DNA from: Campylobacter concisus
GTDB taxonomy: Bacteria; Campylobacterota; Campylobacteria; Campylobacterales; Campylobacteraceae
Length of the DNA stretch: 64,000 bases
Assembly: GCF_003048835.2 (NCBI RefSeq)
Contig: NZ_CP060705.1
Span: 62,001-126,000, forward strand
Direction: 5' to 3'
Of the stretch, positions 10,668 through 17,651 are shown piece by piece (position 1 is the stretch's first letter; each line of letters starts with the position of its first letter). Under the pieces are notes generated by a model. That model did not search any database. It saw only the letters and a list, made by a program, of their open reading frames with translations, and was not told the DNA's origin. Made by a program: the position numbers and the translations under genes.

Positions 10668-10742
10668 GGCCCATTCGTCTAGCGGTTAGGACATCGCCCT
10701 TTCACGGCGGTAACACGAGTTCGAGTCTCGTATGGGTCACCA
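10668..10742 (+). tRNA. tRNA-Glu (anticodon TTC)
   Basis: 75 bases with encoded CCA. The acceptor GGCCCAT pairs with ATGGGTC, with one G-U. The D arm contains AGCGGTTAGGAC, the anticodon loop is CTTTCAC, and the T arm is CACGAG TTCGAGT CTCGT. It stands alone between two leftward operons. Confidence 0.97.
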
Positions 10743-10907
10743 CTTCTAAAAGACAAAATCTTATCCACATAAGCTTTAAAATCTAGTTAATCCAAATTTT
10801 CAGCTTTTTTAAAGACAAATTCTTAAATTTAATTGTTGTAAAAAAGATCAAATTTCACGTCTAGCAAAATTTAAAAAAGAGGTTTTGTGCGAGTATAAAA
10901 GTAAAAA

Positions 10908-10948
10908 GCAGTTAAATTTAGCCTTTTAATAGGCTTTAAAGTAACTGC
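10908..10948 (-). terminator. Terminator of the PAS-GGDEF-EAL gene
   Basis: A two-part hairpin. The outer arms GCAGTTA and TAACTGC and the inner arms AGCCT and AGGCT are both perfect. On the minus strand it is followed by TTTTTACTTTTATA. It begins six bases after the stop codon of the leftward gene. Confidence 0.7.
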
Positions 10949-10953
10949 AAAAT

Positions 10954-13371
10954 TTACATCTGATGTGGCTTGCCTAGCAAAAATCCCTGCGCATACGAAA
11001 TTCCAAATTTCTTTATGTACTCTAAAATTTCTTCGTTGCTCACAAACTCAGCCACGATCTTATAGCCTTGTCTTCTAGCAAAGCTCACGATAGTCTCAAC
11101 CAAAACTCTTGCGTTTTCATCAGTTGGTAGCTTTTTGATGATCGAGCCATCTATCTTGATGTTATCTATATCAAGCTCTAAAATTCGGTAGTAGTTAGAG
11201 TAGCCAGAGCCAAAGTCATCGATTGAGATTTTACATCCATATTTTTTAGCTCTTTTTATAAATTCATTTGCCATGGCGTAGTCGCTAAGCTCTTCGCTCT
11301 CTAGCATCTCAAAGCAAACTCTACTTGGATCTGGGCAACTCTCTAGCTTTTCATCTAAAATTTCTCTTACACTAGGGTCAGTTAGGTCAGAGCTTGAGAG
11401 GTTGATGGAAAATGTATAGTCTGGATATTTTTTCACTAGATCAAAGGCTAGAGCGATCACCTTTTTTGTTATCTGAAGATAGAGTTGCGTTTTCATCGCG
11501 ATCTCTAAGAACTCGCCTGGGTAGCGGATCTTGCCGTTTTGATCGACTATACGCACCAAAACCTCGTAGTATTTTGCCTCTGTCTCATTTTCTTGCACGT
11601 TAAAAATTCCCTGACACTCAACTATCACCTTATCGTTTTCTAGGGCGTACTCGATGAGTTCGGTTATGAGTTGGTTTTTATAGTATCTCATCTCGATCGC
11701 GTCGTTTTCGAGATAGTAGTAGATCTCGTTGCCGCTATCACTTGCTTGTTGATTAGCTAGGATTGACTGCATTAGACGATTTGTTTGCGGTGTGTCATTT
11801 GATAAAGATACGCCAAGAGTTATCTTGATACCAGGTAGGTTTTCAAATTTACCATCTATCTCGATGTTCATCCTGCTAAAGTTAAAATACTCTTTTATAA
11901 AGCCGATATCTCTAACGATGTCATCGCCTTGATACCAGATGTAAAACGCATCATCTTGAAATCTAAACAGCTCAGCATTTATAGAGTAGGTATCAACACA
12001 GAGTTTTAGTGTATTTGCCACCGCTTTTAACATAGCGTCAATAACCTTTGTCTGGTAGAAAAATCTTAGCATCTTGTAGTTTTTGATGCTTATGCTGATC
12101 ACAATTCCATCTTTTTTCGCCTCTATCATCTCAGTTAGGGCAAAGTAGTTGCCAAAACCAGTTAGCTTGTCGATTGAGGATTGAATTTTTATCTGCTCAT
12201 TTTTTTGAGTTAGCTCTTTAAGCATGCTAAGCTCTTTTGTCCTATCAAGCTTTATAGCCATATAGCCCTCTAGCTTGTCCTCAAAGAAAAATGGCGCAAA
12301 ACGCACCTTTTCATAGAGCAGTTTGCCACTTTTTGTTCTGCTTATCAGCTCGTCGCTTTCCCAAGAAGTATGCTTATTTATGGCATTTCTTATCTCAGCG
12401 TAAAAGCTCTCTGGGTGCATATTTGATTTTAAAATTTTAGGGCTTTTTCCGACAACATCTTTTAGTTTATATCCACTTTTTGCTTCAAAGGTTTTATTTA
12501 CATATAAAATTTTATTGTTATTGTCGCAAAAGACTATCGAGCTGTGTCCCGCATCCACTGTCGTTTTTAGTAGTTTTATCTGTTTTAACTGCTTGGTTAG
12601 CACCCTTGCTTGATAAAAAGTTAAAGCGCAAAATAACACAAAGCTGATAAAACAAAGCACTTGCATTATTACTATATTTCGTATCATTATGCTGTAAGAG
12701 GCTAGGGTGTCATCTCTAAATTTTCTTAGTGTTTCCCCAAGTTTTAGATCAACAGAGTCTTGAGCTACGGCACTTAGGTTTTTTGCAAATTCAAGCGCGT
12801 AAGTTGCCTTATTTAGCACCAAGATCGCTTTTGTGTCGTTTTTGTAGGTATCTTTATACTTTTCTATCTGCTCTTTTGTTTGATTTAGCGTTTCAGGGCT
12901 GATTAGGGCTGAGCTTTTTATCGCGTGAAATATCACATTAAGCGCATCTAGCTTCTTCTCTGATGCTATTTCAAACTCGCCTGATAAGATATAAGCAGCC
13001 ATTGATGAGCTAGCGTAGTTTGACCTATCTACAAGCCTTTGTTTTTTTAAAAAGTCGTCGTTTATGACCTTTAAAGTTTTGGCATTTTTCTCTTGGTAAA
13101 AGACATGTATGATCTCGTTTAGCTCATCAAGTCTGGTTAAATTTTGATCAAAACTTTTTAAATTTTTATTTACATCGTCGTAGTTTAGACGAAGTACGTT
13201 ATTTTCTAAGCTAAAGCTTAGCTCGTTATCTAGCAAGATAAGGCTTAAGATCGTATCGTTAAATTTACTAACAGCAGTAACTGCTCTATTTGCCATATAG
13301 ATGTAAGCCGAGCTAAAGAAAAAGACGATCGCTAGGACGATTAAGATGATATTTGCTTGTCTTTTATTCAT
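10954..13371 (-). CDS. Membrane PAS-GGDEF-EAL protein, c-di-GMP phosphodiesterase candidate
   Basis: 805 residues. A first membrane helix (about 7-29) and a second near 230-255 bracket a 200-residue periplasmic sensor region. Then come a PAS domain (about 270-375), a degenerate GGDEF domain (about 390-540) and an EAL domain (about 555-805). The GGDEF signature is replaced by FQDDA, so cyclase activity is unlikely. The EAL domain keeps E of YEVLVR, the N of SINLSS, FEMLES, IDDFGSGYSN, the K of DNIKID and YAQGFLLGKP, and so probably hydrolyses c-di-GMP. VAEF replaces the usual VAEG. It overlaps the peroxidase gene by eight bases and is co-transcribed with it. Confidence 0.9.
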   Translation of the reverse strand: MNKRQANIILIVLAIVFFFSSAYIYMANRAVTAVSKFNDTILSLILLDNELSFSLENNVLRLNYDDVNKNLKSFDQNLTRLDELNEIIHVFYQEKNAKTLKVINDDFLKKQRLVDRSNYASSSMAAYILSGEFEIASEKKLDALNVIFHAIKSSALISPETLNQTKEQIEKYKDTYKNDTKAILVLNKATYALEFAKNLSAVAQDSVDLKLGETLRKFRDDTLASYSIMIRNIVIMQVLCFISFVLFCALTFYQARVLTKQLKQIKLLKTTVDAGHSSIVFCDNNNKILYVNKTFEAKSGYKLKDVVGKSPKILKSNMHPESFYAEIRNAINKHTSWESDELISRTKSGKLLYEKVRFAPFFFEDKLEGYMAIKLDRTKELSMLKELTQKNEQIKIQSSIDKLTGFGNYFALTEMIEAKKDGIVISISIKNYKMLRFFYQTKVIDAMLKAVANTLKLCVDTYSINAELFRFQDDAFYIWYQGDDIVRDIGFIKEYFNFSRMNIEIDGKFENLPGIKITLGVSLSNDTPQTNRLMQSILANQQASDSGNEIYYYLENDAIEMRYYKNQLITELIEYALENDKVIVECQGIFNVQENETEAKYYEVLVRIVDQNGKIRYPGEFLEIAMKTQLYLQITKKVIALAFDLVKKYPDYTFSINLSSSDLTDPSVREILDEKLESCPDPSRVCFEMLESEELSDYAMANEFIKRAKKYGCKISIDDFGSGYSNYYRILELDIDNIKIDGSIIKKLPTDENARVLVETIVSFARRQGYKIVAEFVSNEEILEYIKKFGISYAQGFLLGKPHQM

Positions 13372-14227
13372 TTAGTATCCTAGGTCTGCGTCCATTTAGT
13401 GTTAGCAAAAATTTATAAATTTGCTCCAGCTCTTCGCTACTTAGTGTGTGGATCAGCTGATGATAGCTCACAAAGCCTATGACCTCTTTTAGATCGCTCA
13501 TTTCGCCACTGCTTAGATATGGAGCCGTTCTTGCTACATTTCTAAGCGAAGGCACACGCATAAGGCGCCTGCTCTCACTAGCATCCTTTAAGCCCACGTT
13601 TTGCATCAAATTTCCGCCTAAATTTCTACCATTGTGGCAAGCCACACAGCCTACTTTATTAAAGAGCTCAAAGCCTTTTTTTGCCTCAGCGTTTATGGAG
13701 TCGTCATTGCCAGCTAGATACTCATCAAATGGCGAATCTATGCTTAAAATAGCCTTTTCAAATTCTGCCAAAGCACCTACTATATTTTCATAGTTTATGC
13801 CATCACTATATGCATCATTAAATAAAATCCCATACTCGCCTATGCTTTTTACCTTTTTTACTATCTCATCTTTGTTTGAATTTAGCTCATTTCTAGAATT
13901 TATCGACTCTTTTACCTGATCTTTTAAGCTTCTTACCCTGCCATCAGTAAAAAATAGAAAATTTAAAGCCGAATTTAGCACGCTAGGTGGGTTTATAACG
14001 CCTTTTTGGCTGGTGTAAGATGAGTTTGTACCACTTAAATTCCAGTATAAGTTGTGGCAAGTTTCGCATGAGTAGTTTTCAGTGGTGCTTAGCCTTTTGT
14101 CAAAAAAGAGCTTCTTACCGATGTAGGCTTGTTTTTCGTTATATTTTGATGAAAGCACTGGCTCAAATGATGAATTTGCGCTCAAAATGCAAAAAGATAC
14201 TACCATCCAAAATAAAACTTTTTTCAT
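13364..14227 (-). CDS. Di-heme cytochrome c peroxidase family protein
   Basis: 287 residues with a Sec signal peptide (first 17 residues). There are two c-type heme sites: CETCH (C54, C57, H58) and CVACH (C194, C197, H198). The TAPYLSSGEMSDLKEVIGF stretch is typical of bacterial di-heme peroxidases and MauG relatives, which reduce hydrogen peroxide in the periplasm. It is a little shorter than classical CcpA. It is the first gene of a two-gene operon with the PAS-GGDEF-EAL sensor, which raises the possibility that the sensor reads redox or peroxide state. Confidence 0.88.
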   Translation of the reverse strand: MKKVLFWMVVSFCILSANSSFEPVLSSKYNEKQAYIGKKLFFDKRLSTTENYSCETCHNLYWNLSGTNSSYTSQKGVINPPSVLNSALNFLFFTDGRVRSLKDQVKESINSRNELNSNKDEIVKKVKSIGEYGILFNDAYSDGINYENIVGALAEFEKAILSIDSPFDEYLAGNDDSINAEAKKGFELFNKVGCVACHNGRNLGGNLMQNVGLKDASESRRLMRVPSLRNVARTAPYLSSGEMSDLKEVIGFVSYHQLIHTLSSEELEQIYKFLLTLNGRRPRILNE

Positions 14228-14337
14228 AAAATCTCCATATTCTTGAGCGTCATTATAGCGGAATTATTTTTCATAACTACCAAATCGGCTAAATTGTAAA
14301 AAATTTAGTTTTTATTTGCATTTTGAAAAAAATGTTG

Positions 14338-14343
14338 TATAAT
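14338..14343 (+). promoter_or_regulatory. -10 box of the first pilin-like gene
   Basis: TATAAT 31 bases before the start codon, preceded by T-rich sequence. A strong AAGGAGG ribosome site follows, just before the ATG at 14375. Strong promoter and ribosome site together suggest high expression. Confidence 0.6.
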
Positions 14344-14374
14344 CCGCCAAATTTTTAATTTCAAGGAGGAAACC

Positions 14375-14887
14375 ATGAAAAAAGGTTTTACAATGATCGA
14401 GTTGATCTTCGTGATCGTGATTTTAGGCATATTAGCCACAGTCGCTATACCAAAACTAGCTGCAACAAGGGATGATGCAGAGATAGCTAAAACTGCTACA
14501 AACATATCAACTTTACTAAGTGATATCGGTACATATTATACTTCGCAAGGTAAATTTGCTGATGATATCAGCACAATGACAAACGTACCATTAGAAGTTG
14601 ATGGAACTAATAAAAAAATTGGTCAGATGACAGTTGCTAGTAAAAAATGTATAAAATTTACTTTAGCTGGGCCTGTAACAGACGCTGGTGATACCAAAGG
14701 AAAACCTGCTGTTATAAAAGTCGAGGATGGAGCGGATAGTGCCGCTGGTCTTTGCCCTAAGGTACTAAGCAGTAGTGCTGTTACAAAAATAAAAACTAGT
14801 AAATTTAAATTTGTAAATGCTTCTGGCGTTGAGAAAGAAAGTGCGGCAGGTGAGTATCCAGTTAGCGGTCTTAGCGTAGCTTTCTAA
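14375..14887 (+). CDS. Type IV prepilin-like protein (pseudopilin or pilin)
   Basis: 170 residues. The N-terminus MKKGFTMIELIFVIVILGIL is a perfect class III signal. Cleavage is expected after Gly4, leaving Phe1, with Glu at +5 and the proline of VAIPKL at the usual helix position. The C-terminal globular part has two cysteines (in KKCIKF and GLCPKV) that could form the D-loop disulfide. It belongs to type IV pilus, type II secretion or competence pseudopilus systems; no assembly genes lie in the window. It has its own promoter and terminator. Confidence 0.88.
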   Translation: MKKGFTMIELIFVIVILGILATVAIPKLAATRDDAEIAKTATNISTLLSDIGTYYTSQGKFADDISTMTNVPLEVDGTNKKIGQMTVASKKCIKFTLAGPVTDAGDTKGKPAVIKVEDGADSAAGLCPKVLSSSAVTKIKTSKFKFVNASGVEKESAAGEYPVSGLSVAF

Positions 14888-14907
14888 TTTTTCAAACTCA
14901 AACTTCT

Positions 14908-14928
14908 TGGCAAGGAAATTCCTTGCCA
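14908..14928 (+). terminator. Terminator of the first pilin-like gene
   Basis: Perfect arms TGGCAAGG and CCTTGCCA with a five-base loop, 20 bases after the stop codon and followed by TCTCTCTTT. Confidence 0.8.
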
Positions 14929-14981
14929 TCTCTCTTTAAATTTCACTTAAAAATTTATTTTTCATTTATAAAAAATCTAGC

Positions 14982-14987
14982 TATAAT
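14982..14987 (+). promoter_or_regulatory. -10 box of the second pilin-like gene
   Basis: TATAAT 30 bases before the start codon in an A/T-rich context with T stretches upstream. It shows that the second pilin gene is transcribed on its own. Confidence 0.6.
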
Positions 14988-15017
14988 CTCAAAACTTCAA
15001 ATTTCAAGGATGAAGTG

Positions 15018-15488
15018 ATGAAAAAAGCTTTTACAATGATCGAACTAATCTTTGTAATAGTCATCATAGTTATATTAGCTGTAGTTGTCGTCACCAAAAT
15101 AAGCGCTACAAGAGATGACGCAAAACTGACAAAAGTTATGTCAGAGATAAGAGTCGCCATACAAGATATAAATACCTACTACATATCAGAAGGCAAACTA
15201 GCTCTTGATACTACAAACAATAAAGTTAAATTTAAAGAGATGACAAATGCTGGGGTTGTGGATAGCTCTGGCGATCTTGGCTTTTTTGCCAAAAACGAAA
15301 GGTGCATTTCATTAAAATTCTTTGCTGCAGACCAAAGCTGCTTAGGAGTAGATATCAGCGAGCAAGGCCTATGCAAAAAGCTTTGGGAAGCTCCAGAATT
15401 TAAGCGCTTTAGCCAGACCATGATAAAGCCAGCACAAGGAGCATTGCCAGCTCATATCATCTTTAGCGCTGTTCGCATCGTTTTTTAG
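15018..15488 (+). CDS. Type IV prepilin-like protein, divergent second copy
   Basis: 156 residues from the ATG at 15018; AAGGA lies seven bases upstream, which argues against the GTG three bases earlier. The N-terminus MKKAFTMIELIFVIVII keeps Glu+5. However, Ala rather than Gly precedes the cleavage site, and the helix proline of the first copy is replaced (VVVTKI against VAIPKL). The first 60 residues are clearly homologous to the upstream gene, including ATRDDA; the rest has diverged. Four cysteines are seen (ERCISL, QSCLGV, GLCKKL). It probably arose by duplication and may be a minor pilin. Confidence 0.87.
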   Translation: MKKAFTMIELIFVIVIIVILAVVVVTKISATRDDAKLTKVMSEIRVAIQDINTYYISEGKLALDTTNNKVKFKEMTNAGVVDSSGDLGFFAKNERCISLKFFAADQSCLGVDISEQGLCKKLWEAPEFKRFSQTMIKPAQGALPAHIIFSAVRIVF

Positions 15489-15576
15489 CTAAATTTTTTA
15501 TCAAAAGCTTTAAAGTCTGAAATTTACACTTAATTCTTGAAATTTTATAAAAATAAAGTCCAAAACTAATTTTTTC

Positions 15577-15605
15577 TTGACAACAATAACATTTTTAGAT
15601 AGAAT
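15577..15605 (+). promoter_or_regulatory. Consensus sigma-70 promoter of the tRNA cluster
   Basis: TTGACA (15577-15582), a 17-base spacer, then TAGAAT (15600-15605), 48 bases before tRNA-Pro. A full -35 box is uncommon in Campylobacter and fits a strong stable-RNA promoter. Confidence 0.8.
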
Positions 15606-15653
15606 GCGACTTTTTAATGAGGTAGTGGCATAAACTTACAAACACGACTCAGG

Positions 15654-15731
15654 CGGGGTGTAGCGCAGTCTGGTTAGCGCATCTGGTTTGGGACCAGAGG
15701 GCCGAAGGTTCGAATCCTTTCACCCCGACCA
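15654..15731 (+). tRNA. tRNA-Pro (anticodon TGG)
   Basis: 78 bases with encoded CCA. The acceptor CGGGGTG pairs with CACCCCG, the anticodon loop is TTTGGGA and the T loop TTCGAAT. First of five tRNAs in one transcript. Confidence 0.97.
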
Positions 15732-15739
15732 TGTTAAAT

Positions 15740-15817
15740 GGTGAGTGTAGCTCAGTCGGTTAGAGCATCAGATTGTGGTCCTGAGGGTCGTGGGTTCGAT
15801 TCCCATCACTCACCCCA
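15740..15817 (+). tRNA. tRNA-His (anticodon GTG)
   Basis: 78 bases counting the extra G at position -1 (15740), which faces the discriminator C. The acceptor GTGAGTG pairs with CACTCAC, the anticodon loop is TTGTGGT, and CCA is encoded. Confidence 0.97.
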
Positions 15818-15823
15818 TTTTGG

Positions 15824-15900
15824 GCGCTCGTAGCTCAATTGGATAGAGCGACAGACTTCGGATCTGTAGGTTATGGGTTCGACTCCTATCGGGCGCGCCA
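15824..15900 (+). tRNA. tRNA-Arg (anticodon TCG)
   Basis: 77 bases with encoded CCA. The acceptor GCGCTCG pairs with CGGGCGC, with one G-U. The anticodon stem ACAGA/TCTGT encloses the loop CTTCGGA. TCG in place of the common ACG is unusual enough to note: it would read CGN codons without needing inosine. Confidence 0.95.
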
Positions 15901-15915
15901 CTTGAAAGACTTTAT

Positions 15916-15992
15916 GCGCTCATAGCTCAGCTGGATAGAGCAACGGCCTTCTAAGCCGTAGGCCTCAGGTTCGAATCCTGATGGGCGTACCA
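15916..15992 (+). tRNA. tRNA-Arg (anticodon TCT)
   Basis: 77 bases with encoded CCA. The acceptor GCGCTCA pairs with TGGGCGT. The anticodon stem ACGGC/GCCGT encloses the loop CTTCTAA, reading AGA and AGG. Confidence 0.95.
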
Positions 15993-16006
15993 CTTATTAT
16001 TGTTGT

Positions 16007-16091
16007 GCGGATGTGGTGAAATTGGCAGACACGCCAGACTTAGGATCTGGTGCCCCACGGCGTGGAGGTTCAAGTCCTCTCATCCGCACCA
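16007..16091 (+). tRNA. tRNA-Leu (anticodon TAG)
   Basis: 85 bases with a long variable arm (TGCCCCACGGCGTGG region) and encoded CCA. The acceptor GCGGATG pairs with CATCCGC and the anticodon loop is CTTAGGA. Last in the cluster; a gene-free 1.5 kb follows. Confidence 0.97.
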
Positions 16092-17614
16092 TCTTTTTAA
16101 AATCCATTTTAAAACTTCAAAAACTCGATTTTTATTTGAATTTATCAAATTTGCTTATTTAAAATTTAGTAGAAATTTTCGTTTATCAAATCTTTTTCAT
16201 TAAATTTATAAAATTTATAGATCAAATTCTTAAATTTACACTTTTGGTAATAAAAATTTAGAAGCGAGTGTAGTAGCGTTGCTGGCTGTCGCTTTTAGTA
16301 ACACTTAAAGACGCGCGCTGTTTGGCTTGATGAGCTATTTTGAGCCATTTTTGATGAGTTTGATAACATACTTTTGGGTTAAACAAGATCGATCAGTGCG
16401 GGATAGAAAGATCGGTTGGTTGCAGAGGAAGCACTATTGCTAAATTTGGGTACAAATTTTAAAAATCTAGAGGTTAAATTTAGTCATTTTGGGCGTAAAT
16501 TTAAAAACGTTAAGGCTGTGGCATTAGATAAGCATATTCTTGTGCGATTTGTAGTAATTAGTGGTAAAGTCTAAAAACATAAAAATTTAGGGCTAAATCT
16601 AGTTTTTTGGGTTTAAATTTAAAAATTTAGACGTTGTGATTTCAAATAATAAAATAAGCCAAATTTTAAATGTGGGCGGTAAATTATCGGGTAAAAACGG
16701 TTTTTTATAGGTTGCATGAAGGCAAGGTTTATCAATGCAGCATAAAGTTGGTTATATTTGATATGCCTCACTAAATTTAACTGCAAAACCAAATCAGATA
16801 GAAATTTATGCTAAATTTGTTTGCTGTGGTTTAAATTCTAGAAGCTGTGATGTTTAAAAAGAGAGTAAATTTACAATGAAGGCGGTAAATTTAAGCTATC
16901 TGTGAAATATTTTTCTTTTGTGGATTTGTTGGCAATGCCCTAATGGCACGGGTTAATGAAAAAATGGGTGGGGTGTAGGAGTTACGGTTGATAAGCGCTT
17001 GCTAAAATTTGACCATAAATAGAAATTTGCGCCTAAATTTAAACATTTTTGGAGCCAAATTCTACTAGTAAATTTGTATCTTGAGCTAAATTTAAAGAGT
17101 AAAAAACAGAGTTAATTATAAATTTGGGCTGTTAGAAAAATGGTTGCCTTGAGCTGGCGGCAGTGTTTTAAGAACTAGCGATAATGGAGTTGGTTGCAGC
17201 TGATATGCCCTCGTTAAATTTAACGAAAAAACTTAGCTGCATGAAAATTTACGATGAAATTTAGTCGTATCGGACTTAAATCTAAAATTTTACTAGCAAA
17301 TTTTTAGACAAATTTACACTGACTTTGAAATTTACTCAGCAATCAGCTTGATCTAAAAGCGCCTTTAGATAGCAGTTTGCCTTTTTAAAGATATAGAAAT
17401 TTGTTTGCTTCGTATCTTTTAACTAGGCGATAAAGCGCGCCTAAATTTACGAAAATGTAAATTTAGTAGTGATCATTTTGATTTCATAGATAAATTCTAG
17501 CGCCAGTTGTTATTTTTGGTAAGTGATATTTAGCGCCTTAGGGCAGGTTGATTAGACTAACTATGGGTCAAATTTAAGCCACAAGATGATTTTGATTAAA
17601 AACAGTAAATGATC
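16092..17614. other. Gene-free 1.5 kb after the tRNA cluster, AAATTT-saturated
   Basis: No gene, RNA family or mobile element that I can support. The stretch holds more than thirty AAATTT hexamers and several decayed near-repeats. GTTGGTT...GATATGCC...TAAATTTAAC occurs near 16748-16785 and again near 17190-17226. AATG..GGCGGTAAATT occurs near 16671 and 16875. TTTAAAAATNTAGA..TTAAATTTAG-like blocks lie at 16458 and 16575. Stops are frequent in all frames. It resembles old duplicated sequence, or gene debris beside a tRNA insertion point, that has drifted. Confidence 0.55.
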
Positions 17615-17644
17615 AAATTTAGCCCCCAAGTGAGGGCTAAATTT
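17615..17644 (-). terminator. Terminator of the TMAO/DMSO reductase operon
   Basis: Perfect 11-base arms AAATTTAGCCC and GGGCTAAATTT with an eight-base loop, seven bases after the stop codon of the reductase. Each arm contains the ubiquitous AAATTT motif. Confidence 0.75.
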
Positions 17645-17651
17645 ATAAATT

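Noticed and set aside
16000-16203. 67-codon frame over the tRNA-Leu gene
   Set aside because: It is read through a clear tRNA and into AT-rich spacer.
16411-16440. SRP-like GGAAGCA string in the gene-free region
   Set aside because: The surrounding sequence does not pair into the conserved hairpin.
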